DNA of 6,047 nucleotides from an uncultured Phycisphaerales bacterium (lineage in GTDB: Bacteria; Planctomycetota; Phycisphaerae; WQYP01). The stretch covers positions 1 through 6,047 of the forward strand of contig CALCHA010000092.1 in the NCBI GenBank assembly GCA_937901265.1, written 5' to 3'. A program made the position numbers and the translations under genes. This document shows, in pieces, positions 1 to 5,775 of this stretch. Under the pieces are notes generated by a model that worked only from the letters and a program-made list of their open reading frames with translations, was not told the origin of the DNA and did no database searches. Positions within the stretch are counted from its first letter, which is position 1; the number at the start of each line of letters is the position of its first letter.

Positions 1-13
1 TTCGGGTCCTTCT

Positions 14-37
14 TCGGGTCTCTTGTCCGGCTTTTTT
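14..37 (+). terminator. Weak intrinsic-terminator candidate for an upstream gene
   Basis: A short stem can form between CGGGT (15-19) and GTCCG (25-29), with two G-U wobble pairs and a five-base loop. It is followed directly by GC and six T residues (32-37). A hairpin followed by a U tract is the classic rho-independent layout, and the position just before the CBS gene would suit the end of a transcription unit entering from the left. The stem is short and the upstream gene is outside the window, so this is only a candidate. Confidence 0.3.
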
Positions 38-59
38 GTCCGGGTCACTTTGTTATCAC

Positions 60-66
60 AGGAGGT
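60..66 (+). promoter_or_regulatory. Strong Shine-Dalgarno of the CBS-domain gene
   Basis: AGGAGGT is a near-perfect anti-16S match, five bases before the ATG at 72. It decides the start: the reading frame is open further left, to an ATG at 36, but that start has no ribosome site and would add twelve residues (MSGSLCYHRRCR) that do not look like part of a CBS fold. Confidence 0.85.
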
Positions 67-71
67 GCCGC

Positions 72-530
72 ATGGCAACCGTTGCTGACATTCTCGCCAC
101 CAAGGGCGGCCGCGTGGTGTGCATTGCCCCGGGCGTCACGGTTTTGGAAGCCACCCAGCGAATGAACGCCCACCGCATTGGGGCCCTGGTGGTCACCACG
201 GAAGGCGCCGGCCGGGGGGGATGTGATGAGGTGCTGGGTATGTTTACGGAACGTGATGTGCTGAGCCGCGTGGTGGCCGCTCAGCGCGATCCGGCGACGA
301 CGCGCGTCGAGGAAGTCATGACGCCCGATGTCGCCTTTGTGCACCCCACCACCGACGTGGACGACGTCGCCACCACCATGAAGAAACGTCGCGTCCGCCA
401 CCTTCCGGTATGCGACGGCGAGGGTGAACTTCGTGGTCTGATATCGCAAGGCGACATCAATGCGTGGCATATCGACGGCCAGGCGGCGGCGATCGAATAT
501 CTCAACGAGTACATCCACGGAAGGGTGTAA
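72..530 (+). CDS. Stand-alone two-CBS-domain (Bateman module) protein
   Basis: A 152-residue soluble protein made almost entirely of a tandem CBS pair. CBS1 spans about residues 6-70 and ends in GMFTERDVLSRVV (56-68). CBS2 spans about 80-135, beginning EVMTPDVAFV and ending RRVRHLPV...GLISQGDI. Both repeats carry the (S/T)-x-x-D motif that in this family contacts the ribose of a bound nucleotide: T59/D62 and S125/D128. Two intact sites suggest binding of AMP, ATP or a related adenylate, but the ligand cannot be read from sequence. There is no signal peptide, membrane segment or attached catalytic domain, so it is a cytoplasmic sensor-type protein of unknown partner. A Gly-rich loop in CBS1 (residues 45-51) is encoded partly by a run of seven G (214-220). 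The gene converges on the regulator gene with a 54-base gap and has its own ribosome site, so it is probably not part of the efflux system. No clear promoter is visible in the 59 bases upstream. Family assignment is firm; the role is unknown. Confidence 0.93.
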   Translation: MATVADILATKGGRVVCIAPGVTVLEATQRMNAHRIGALVVTTEGAGRGGCDEVLGMFTERDVLSRVVAAQRDPATTRVEEVMTPDVAFVHPTTDVDDVATTMKKRRVRHLPVCDGEGELRGLISQGDINAWHIDGQAAAIEYLNEYIHGRV

Positions 531-584
531 CGCCCCCCCAAAATCTGAGAGCCCGAGGGCGGGTTGCGTGCACGTTTGCGCGAC

Positions 585-1133
585 TCAGTGCCCCCCTGCG
601 CAGGCCTCCATGCACAGATTTCGCAAGAGGGTCATCGCCGCCGAAAGCGTGCGCCGCTCCTTCGCGGACAGATGCCCCAGGCACCCGGCGAGCTTTTTTT
701 CCACGGCCCGGTTGGTGCGATCCAGCACCCGCTTGCCGGGCGCGGTGAGCGTCAGGGAAATTTTTCGGCGATTGAGCTTGTCGGGCTTTCGTTGAAGGAG
801 CTTTTTCTCGACGAGGTGCTCCACCAGTCGCGACGTCGCCGACAAGGACAGCGAGAGGTACAACGCGATGGCGGAGAGATCGGCGCAGGGGACTTTGGAG
901 ACCATCGCGAGGACCCGCAACTGCGGAAACGAGACGCTCTTGGTGCGGTGCCGATAGGCCGTCTCGCGGATGATGAAGGTCGCCCGCGGCACCGCGTCGA
1001 GCAGCTCCCTGGCGACCAGCGCGGCGGAGGGCGCATGGTCCGCGGCCGCGCGATCGATGCAGCCATGGGAAGGATCTGGCACGACCGAAACCGAAGTCGG
1101 GAGGTTGTCACTTGCATTCTGCAACTGTTGCAT
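585..1133 (-). CDS. MarR-family transcriptional regulator, probable repressor of the adjacent efflux operon
   Basis: A 182-residue winged helix-turn-helix protein. After a poorly conserved N-terminal tail (1-37) come the dimerisation helix (about 38-62, ending RETAYRHRTKS), the core helix FPQLRVLAMVSK (69-80), the helix-turn-helix (about 84-113, recognition helix around LSLSATSRLVEHLVEKKLL) and the beta wing with the typical charged segment and strand (PDKLNRRKISLTLTAPGKRVL, about 117-137). A C-terminal helical pair completes the dimer interface. MarR proteins bind palindromic DNA as dimers and usually release it on binding a phenolic or other small ligand. Divergent placement 66 bases from a complete pump operon matches the EmrR/MprA arrangement, so control of that operon and of itself is inferred. 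The ATG at 1133-1131 is the first start after an in-frame TAG and has no Shine-Dalgarno; a promoter-like element suggests a leaderless message. Of five cysteines, C174 and C178 lie four residues apart near the C terminus; a redox role is possible but unsupported. A run of seven A falls at codons 145-147. Confidence 0.93.
   Translation of the reverse strand: MQQLQNASDNLPTSVSVVPDPSHGCIDRAAADHAPSAALVARELLDAVPRATFIIRETAYRHRTKSVSFPQLRVLAMVSKVPCADLSAIALYLSLSLSATSRLVEHLVEKKLLQRKPDKLNRRKISLTLTAPGKRVLDRTNRAVEKKLAGCLGHLSAKERRTLSAAMTLLRNLCMEACAGGH
1112..1132. promoter_or_regulatory. Overlapping inverted repeats, candidate MarR operator
   Basis: Two perfect inverted repeats share an arm. TTGCA-TTC-TGCAA occupies 1112-1124 and TGCAAC-T-GTTGCA occupies 1120-1132, so half-sites fall at 1112, 1120 and 1128 with centres eight bases apart. 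A looser third pair, TTGCAT (1128-1133) and ATGCCA (1143-1148), lies to the right. Palindromes with TTG...CAA ends are typical of MarR-family operators. The element covers the first codons of the regulator gene, which may constrain the sequence, and lies just upstream of the pump promoter candidate, so a bound dimer could block both directions. The repeats are seen directly; regulator binding is inferred. Confidence 0.6.
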
Positions 1134-1141
1134 GTACTAAT
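1112..1141 (+). promoter_or_regulatory. Candidate promoter of the efflux operon
   Basis: An extended -10 reading TGTACTAAT (1133-1141) carries the TG dinucleotide and matches TATAAT at four of six positions (ACTAAT, 1136-1141). A weak -35, TTGCAT (1112-1117), lies 18 bases upstream. The inferred start near 1148 would leave a leader of about 50 bases before the ATG at 1200. An alternative -35, TTGTCA at 1105-1110, is a better match in itself but has no good -10 at 17 bases. The candidate overlaps the inverted repeats and the opposing regulator promoter, as expected for a repressible divergent pair. Confidence 0.4.
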
Positions 1142-1168
1142 TATGCCATGTCGCCGGCGCCCGGGCAA
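1140..1168 (-). promoter_or_regulatory. Candidate sigma70-type promoter of the marR-type gene, giving a leaderless transcript
   Basis: On the minus strand, TTGCCC (1168-1163) and CATAAT (1145-1140) are separated by exactly 17 bases, matching consensus at four and five of six positions. Initiation six or seven bases past the -10 would fall at about 1133, the A of the regulator's ATG. With no Shine-Dalgarno before that ATG, a leaderless message is the simplest reading. This is a pattern match only, and it depends on the host using sigma70-like elements. Confidence 0.5.
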
Positions 1169-1188
1169 GGGGCCGGCGCTCTTGCCTT

Positions 1189-1192
1189 GAGG
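1189..1192 (+). promoter_or_regulatory. Shine-Dalgarno of the outer-membrane factor gene
   Basis: GAGG lies seven bases before the ATG at 1200. It favours that ATG over the TTG codon immediately before it (1197), which would add just one residue. Confidence 0.65.
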
Positions 1193-1199
1193 CGGTTTG

Positions 1200-2711
1200 A
1201 TGCAACGTTTGCGAAGAATGACCCTCTCGGCGGCCGCGATGGCTGCTGGGGCCCTGTGCGCCTGCACCGTGGGAAATAACTATCAGCAGCCGCAGCTCAG
1301 GATGGACGCCACGTACGGCCCCGCTGCAACGCAGGCCGCTTCTCAGGCCGCGACGCAGAGTGCCACCACGGCCTGGTGGAAATCGCTGAACGACCCGCTG
1401 CTCGATCAGCTCGTCGAGCGCGCCGCCGCCGCAAACCTCGACCTGGTCCAGGCTGCCGCGCGCATCCGTGGTGTCCGCGCCCAGCGTGCGGTCACCGCCG
1501 GCGGAGAACTCCCCACGCTGAACGCCGACGGGGGCTACACGCACCAGCGCTACAGCCAGAACGCCGCCCCCTTCAACGCCTTTGATACGCCCGGCTTCCC
1601 GTGGGAATTCAATCTTTACCAGCTCGGTTTTGACGCCTCCTGGGAGCTCGATTTCTTCGGCGGGACGCGGCGCGCGGTCGAAGCGGCCAACGCCGATGTG
1701 GCGGCGGGCATTGAAGACCAGCGTGCGGTGCTCGTCAGCGTGACGGCGGAGACCGCGCGGACCTATGTCGAGCTTCGCGGCTACCAGCACGAGGCATCGC
1801 TGGCCCGCGAAAATCTCGCGTTGCAGCGCGAGTCGCTCGAGATCACGCGGGAACAGATGAAAAACGGTGTGGGCACCCAGCTCGACGTCTCGCGCGCGCA
1901 GGCCCAGGTCGCCGCGACCGAAGCGGCCATCCCGCTGCTGCAACGCAACGCGTGGCAGGCCATCCACCGCCTGGCGCTGCTGCTCAACGAGCCCATCGAG
2001 AGCCTCGCGGTTCTGGAGAGCGAACGGCCGATCCCGGTCGCGCCTCCGGCCGTCGCCGTCGGCGTGCCAGCCGAACTGCTCCGCCGCCGCCCGGACATCC
2101 GCCGCGCTGAGCGCCGTCTGGCCGCCGCCAGCGCCCGCACGGGCCAGGCGCAGGCGGCGCTGTATCCCCGCTTCAGCTTGACGGGCCTCTTCAATTTGCA
2201 AAGCGCCAACATCGAGGATCTCTTCAAATGGCGCAGCCGCGCTTTGTCGCTCGGCCCGTCCGTGGAATGGCCGATCTTCGATGCGGGTGCACTGCGTGCG
2301 GCGGTGCGGGTGCGTAGCGCCGGCCAGGAAGAAGCGCTCGCGGCCTACGAGCAGACGGTGCGGCAGGCGGTCACCGAGGTGCAGGATGGACTGGTCGCCT
2401 TCACGACCGAGCGGCAGCGGCGCGGTTATCTCGCCGACGCCGTCGCCGCGGACAGGGTCGCTTTTGACCTCGCCCAGCAGCTGTATCGCCAGGGGCTCAC
2501 CGATTTCCTCACGGTTCTCGATGCCGAACGCGCGCTTTACAACGCTCAGGATGCCCTCGCCAGAAGCGACACCGATCAGGCCACCGCCCTCATCGGTCTG
2601 TACAAAGCCCTCGGCGGCGGCTGGGACACCGACGCCGGTGTTCTGCCGGGATCGTCAACCCTGGCCGCAGCGTCAACCCCGCCTGCACCACTTGAGCATG
2701 GACATGACTGA
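1200..2711 (+). CDS. NodT/OprM-type outer-membrane efflux lipoprotein (TolC-like channel)
   Basis: A 503-residue outer-membrane factor, the exit channel of a tripartite pump. Residues 1-21 form a lipoprotein signal peptide (MQRLRR, then a hydrophobic Ala-rich stretch) with lipobox LCAC, giving a lipidated Cys22 followed by TVGNNYQQP, the CxVGxxYxxP start usual in the NodT class. Thr at +2 is compatible with outer-membrane sorting. A low-complexity Ala/Gln/Thr linker (about 41-58) precedes WWKSLNDPLLDQLV. Two OEP repeats follow, about 65-260 and 285-470. The second opens with the family signature GVPAELLRRRPDIRRAERRL and then AALYPRFSLTG; FLTVLDAERALYNAQDAL marks the end of the second repeat. 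The family forms a trimeric beta-barrel with a long alpha-helical periplasmic tunnel. Full length with no disruption. It is the first gene of the operon, so the pump need not borrow a TolC from elsewhere. The stop lies 37 bases before the membrane fusion protein gene. Family assignment is very secure; the transported compound is unknown. Confidence 0.96.
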   Translation: MQRLRRMTLSAAAMAAGALCACTVGNNYQQPQLRMDATYGPAATQAASQAATQSATTAWWKSLNDPLLDQLVERAAAANLDLVQAAARIRGVRAQRAVTAGGELPTLNADGGYTHQRYSQNAAPFNAFDTPGFPWEFNLYQLGFDASWELDFFGGTRRAVEAANADVAAGIEDQRAVLVSVTAETARTYVELRGYQHEASLARENLALQRESLEITREQMKNGVGTQLDVSRAQAQVAATEAAIPLLQRNAWQAIHRLALLLNEPIESLAVLESERPIPVAPPAVAVGVPAELLRRRPDIRRAERRLAAASARTGQAQAALYPRFSLTGLFNLQSANIEDLFKWRSRALSLGPSVEWPIFDAGALRAAVRVRSAGQEEALAAYEQTVRQAVTEVQDGLVAFTTERQRRGYLADAVAADRVAFDLAQQLYRQGLTDFLTVLDAERALYNAQDALARSDTDQATALIGLYKALGGGWDTDAGVLPGSSTLAAASTPPAPLEHGHD

Positions 2712-2720
2712 ATGATCATT
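2711..2720. repeat. Perfect 10-base palindrome between the first two operon genes
   Basis: AATGATCATT is fully self-complementary and begins at the last base of the outer-membrane factor's stop codon. It is too short and AT-rich to act as a terminator. The 37-base intercistronic gap also contains a 14-codon reading frame starting at 2712 that overlaps the next gene's start. Function is unknown and chance is likely. Confidence 0.4.
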
Positions 2721-2736
2721 ACATGGGGGATTTTGC

Positions 2737-2742
2737 AAGGTG
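2737..2742 (+). promoter_or_regulatory. Shine-Dalgarno of the membrane fusion protein gene
   Basis: AAGGTG lies six bases before the ATG at 2749 and supports that start. An in-frame GTG at 2740 overlaps this site and would leave no ribosome site of its own, so it is less likely. Confidence 0.6.
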
Positions 2743-2748
2743 TCGCCG

Positions 2749-4158
2749 ATGAGTGAAACAACCCAGGAAAATCCGCGGGTGGCGGAGAGCACCCCCTCGG
2801 TCGGCGCAGGGAACGCGCCACGCACCGACACTCCGCCCCCCTCGCCCGCAGCTTCCGCACCGGCGCGAGCCGCGTCCGTCGATGTCGCCCGCAAGGGCCC
2901 CAAAAAGCGGCATATCGCCCTCGTGGTCTTTCTGATCCTCGGCGTGATCGCGGCCGTGGCAGGTGTGCTTTACTGGATGCACGCAAGGCAGTTTGAAGAA
3001 ACCGACGACGCCATGGTCGATGGCGCCATCACGCCGATCAGTGCCCGGGTGGCCGGCATCGTCAGCAGCGTGCTGGTTCGAGACAACGAGGTGATCAAGG
3101 CGGGCGATGTACTGCTGGAGATCGATCCGCGAGATTACCGCACGCAGGCGAACGAAGCGCAGGCCAACCTCGCCGCCGCCAAGGCCCGGTTGCAGGCCGC
3201 GCAGACGAATGTGGATATGGTGGGTGCGAACAGCAACTCGACGCTTGCGCAGGCGGACGCGAGCGTGCAGGAGCAGCAGGCAGCCGTGCAGCAGGAGGAG
3301 GCGGGCGTTGCATCTGCGGAGGCGCAGGTAGCGAGCGCCCAGGCGGATGTCGCCGCGGCGCAGGCCGAAGGGACGCGTCGGCAGGCGGACTTGAAGCGTT
3401 ATGATGCGTTGGATCCGCGCGCGGTTTCCCAGCAGACGCGTGACGCCGCCCGCGCCGCCGCGGAGTCGGCTGAGGCGCAGCTGACGGCCGCCCAGAAGCG
3501 CGCCGCCGCGGCGCAGGCGTTGGTGTCCGCCGCGCACTCGCGGGTCGCAGCCGCGCAATCCAAGGTTGCCTTCGCGGAGGCGGGGGTGGAAGCGGCGAAA
3601 ACCGCGCCGCAGCAAGTCGCCACCGCGAAGTCGCAGGTTCAGGTGGCCCAGGCCTCCGTGGATCAGGCCCAGGCGGCGCTCGACGCGGCCCTGCTGAACC
3701 TCAGTTACACGACCATCAAGGCCCCCATCGGCGGCAAGGTCACCCGCAAGCTCGTGCAGCCCGGGCAGTACGTGGAGGTCGGCCAGACGCTGCTGGCGAT
3801 TGTTCCGGATGACCTGTGGATCACCGGCAATTTCAAAGAGACGCAGCTCACCCGCATGCATCCCGGACAGCCGGTGGAAATCCGCGTCGACCGCTATCCC
3901 AGCATGCGCTTCACCGGACACGTTGATTCGATTCAAGCCGGCACGGGCGGTCGCTTCAGCCTGTTGCCCCCGGAAAACGCCACCGGCAATTTCGTAAAAG
4001 TCGTTCAGCGGGTGCCGGTCAAAATCCGGTTCAACGGCCCCTTCTCCGAATTGCCGCCGATGGGCCCGGGCATGTCCGCCGTGCCCACGGTGCGCGTGCT
4101 CGGGGAGGATGGCAAAGAACTGATCCCCGCCACTGCGCCCGCGTCTCGGGAGCCCTGA
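2749..4158 (+). CDS. emrA: EmrA/HlyD-family membrane fusion (periplasmic adaptor) protein
   Basis: A 469-residue adaptor linking the inner-membrane exporter to the outer-membrane channel. A cytoplasmic tail rich in Pro, Ala, Ser and Thr (1-55, ending RKGPKKRH) precedes one membrane anchor (about 56-76). Next come ETDDAMVDGAITPISARVAG (84-103), the family's N-terminal beta-barrel and first lipoyl half, and VIKAGDVLLEIDPRDY (115-130). A long Ala/Gln-rich coiled-coil hairpin fills about 131-318. The second lipoyl half starts TTIKAPIGGKVTRKLVQPGQ (321-340). The C-terminal part has strong EmrA hallmarks: NFKETQLTRMHPGQPVEI (361-378), FSLLPPENATGNF (403-415) and VKVVQRVPVKI. E. coli EmrA has 390 residues; the extra length here lies mainly in the N-terminal tail and the hairpin. 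The hairpin length should suit the partner channel encoded just upstream. The stop codon abuts the exporter's ATG with no gap, so the two are probably translationally coupled. Family assignment is secure; the symbol is by homology, not proven orthology. Confidence 0.95.
   Translation: MSETTQENPRVAESTPSVGAGNAPRTDTPPPSPAASAPARAASVDVARKGPKKRHIALVVFLILGVIAAVAGVLYWMHARQFEETDDAMVDGAITPISARVAGIVSSVLVRDNEVIKAGDVLLEIDPRDYRTQANEAQANLAAAKARLQAAQTNVDMVGANSNSTLAQADASVQEQQAAVQQEEAGVASAEAQVASAQADVAAAQAEGTRRQADLKRYDALDPRAVSQQTRDAARAAAESAEAQLTAAQKRAAAAQALVSAAHSRVAAAQSKVAFAEAGVEAAKTAPQQVATAKSQVQVAQASVDQAQAALDAALLNLSYTTIKAPIGGKVTRKLVQPGQYVEVGQTLLAIVPDDLWITGNFKETQLTRMHPGQPVEIRVDRYPSMRFTGHVDSIQAGTGGRFSLLPPENATGNFVKVVQRVPVKIRFNGPFSELPPMGPGMSAVPTVRVLGEDGKELIPATAPASREP
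4148..4152 (+). promoter_or_regulatory. Shine-Dalgarno of the MFS exporter gene, inside the upstream coding region
   Basis: GGGAG sits in the last codons of the membrane fusion protein gene, six bases before the ATG at 4159. Because that ATG follows the upstream TGA directly, terminating ribosomes could restart here, favouring balanced amounts of adaptor and exporter. Confidence 0.65.
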
Positions 4159-5775
4159 ATGTCGAGCGCTCCGGCTGCCTCCAGCTCGAATCTCTCGCCC
4201 GCGCGGTCGCGGTCCGCAGTTCCTGCGCTGGTGTGGACACCCAAAGCCAACCCCTGGCTGATCGCCTGCGCCGTGATGGCGGCGACGTTTATGGAGGTGC
4301 TGGACACGACGGTGGTGAACGTGGCGCTCCCGCATATCGCCGGAAGCCTTTCGGCATCCACCGAAGAAGCGACGTGGGTCCTCACCAGCTATCTGGTCGC
4401 CAACGCGATCATTTTGCCGGCCACCGGGTGGCTCGCTTCCTTTTTCGGGCGCAAGCGTTTCCTCATTGTGTGCATCATTTTGTTCGTCCTGGCGTCGGCT
4501 CTGTGCGGCATGGCCTCAAGCCTGGGGATGCTGGTCCTCGCCCGCATTCTTCAGGGTGCCGGCGGCGGGGCCCTCCAGCCCATCTCCCAGGCGGTCCTGC
4601 TCGAAAGCTTCCCCCCGCACAAGCGGGGCGTGGCCATGGCCATCTTCGGCATGGGCGTCGTTACTGCGCCGATCATCGGTCCCACGCTCGGGGGCTGGAT
4701 GACCGACAACTATTCCTGGCGCTGGGTCTTTTACATCAACCTTCCGGTGGGGCTGCTGGCGGTGATGATGGTGCAGATGTTCATCGAAGACCCTCCTTAC
4801 ATTCGTGCTGCCCGCGCCGGCAAAATCGATTACTGGGGCTTCCTTCTGCTCATCATCTGGGTTGGTGCGCTGCAGGTCACCCTCGACAAGGGCCAGCAGG
4901 AAGACTGGCTCGCTTCTCCGCTTATCCGCACGCTGGTGATCGTCGGCGGCCTCGGCATCGTCATCTTCATCATCCGCGAGTTCATGGCCAAAGAGCCCCT
5001 GGTCAACCTGCGCATCCTGGCCAACCGAAACTTCGCCGTGGGCGTGCTGCTCATGGCGCTCATGGGCGGCATTCTTTACGGCTCGATCACCCTGCTGCCC
5101 CTGTTTCTGCAGGAACTGCTGGGCTATTCGGCCTTCCAAAGCGGCCTGACCACCAGCCCCCGCGGCTTCGGCTCCATCGTGGGCATGATCCTCATTGGCC
5201 GCCTTTTGGGTATCCTCGATGGACGGATGCTCATCGTGATCGGCTTCGTGATCCTCGGGTGGTCGACGTGGGCCTTTGGGAACCTCAACCTCGAAGTCGA
5301 TCCGGGCGCGATCACCTGGCCCAACATTTATAATGGCTTTGGAACCGCCCTCATTTTCGTGCCGCTGACCACGCTGGCGATGGGCACGCTCAAGAATGAA
5401 CAAATGGGCAACGCCGCGGGTATTTTTAACCTTATGCGCAACCTGGGGGGCGGGATCGGGATCGCGATTGTCACGACGCTCCTTGCACGCGGTGCCCAAA
5501 CCAACCGCGCCCAGTTGATGAACCACGTCACCCCGTATGACAGGGCCTATCAGCAGCAGATGGCGACCATCTCGGGGGCGCTGGCTCCGCAGCTGGGTAC
5601 CCCTCAGGCCGAGCAGACCGCGTTTGCCGTGGTGCAGGGCCGGGTCCAGCGGCAGGCGACGCTGGTTACTTATGTCAACGATTTTCGGCTGATGGCGATC
5701 TGCAGCTTCCTGTGCATTCCGGCCGTGTTTTTGTTTAAGCGGGCGAAGAACAAAGTGAAGGTCGATATCCATTAG
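4159..5775 (+). CDS. emrB: EmrB/QacA-family (DHA2) 14-helix MFS drug exporter
   Basis: A 538-residue inner-membrane proton-drug antiporter, the energised part of the pump. A Ser/Ala-rich N-terminal tail (1-30) leads to TM1 with motif D1, FMEVLDTTVVNVALP (44-58), including the acidic residues E46 and D49 typical of DHA2 exporters. The motif A region is GWLASFFGRKR (90-100), lacking the usual Asp as is common in EmrB-like proteins. Motif B is LARILQGAGGGALQP (127-141, R129). Motif C, the antiporter signature, is GMGVVTAPIIGPTLGG (164-179), followed by SWRWVFYINLPVG. Hydrophobic segments continue to about residue 527, consistent with 14 helices. A polar loop of about 65 residues (443-508, Gln-rich) before the last helix matches the large late periplasmic loop of EmrB. 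E. coli EmrB has 512 residues, so this is full length. Substrates are likely hydrophobic or uncoupler-like toxic compounds, judged from family alone. It is the last gene of the operon; no convincing terminator follows. The symbol is by homology. Confidence 0.96.
   Translation: MSSAPAASSSNLSPARSRSAVPALVWTPKANPWLIACAVMAATFMEVLDTTVVNVALPHIAGSLSASTEEATWVLTSYLVANAIILPATGWLASFFGRKRFLIVCIILFVLASALCGMASSLGMLVLARILQGAGGGALQPISQAVLLESFPPHKRGVAMAIFGMGVVTAPIIGPTLGGWMTDNYSWRWVFYINLPVGLLAVMMVQMFIEDPPYIRAARAGKIDYWGFLLLIIWVGALQVTLDKGQQEDWLASPLIRTLVIVGGLGIVIFIIREFMAKEPLVNLRILANRNFAVGVLLMALMGGILYGSITLLPLFLQELLGYSAFQSGLTTSPRGFGSIVGMILIGRLLGILDGRMLIVIGFVILGWSTWAFGNLNLEVDPGAITWPNIYNGFGTALIFVPLTTLAMGTLKNEQMGNAAGIFNLMRNLGGGIGIAIVTTLLARGAQTNRAQLMNHVTPYDRAYQQQMATISGALAPQLGTPQAEQTAFAVVQGRVQRQATLVTYVNDFRLMAICSFLCIPAVFLFKRAKNKVKVDIH

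Noticed and set aside
51..59. Extended -10-like TGTTATCAC just before the CBS gene
   Set aside because: Initiation would fall at about 66, inside the Shine-Dalgarno, removing the ribosome site. No good -35 is at the right distance.
214..220. Run of seven G in the CBS gene as a phase-variation tract or sequencing error
   Set aside because: Both CBS domains stay in one frame across it and the encoded Gly-rich loop is plausible, so there is no sign of a frameshift. Seven bases is short for a contingency tract.
540..560. GCCC-TC-GGGC stem with a nearby TTTT as a terminator for the regulator gene (minus strand)
   Set aside because: A two-base loop is sterically poor and the short T run is seven bases away from the stem, so it does not meet the intrinsic-terminator pattern.
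2719..4335. Very long (538-codon) minus-strand frame opposite the adaptor gene
   Set aside because: It is an antisense shadow of the Ala/Gln-rich coding sequence; its product is His/Arg/Gly-rich with no domain logic, while the plus strand encodes an unmistakable EmrA-type protein.
4516..5772. Long minus-strand frame opposite the exporter gene
   Set aside because: The translation is His/Arg/Asp-rich with no plausible fold; the plus strand carries all the MFS motifs.
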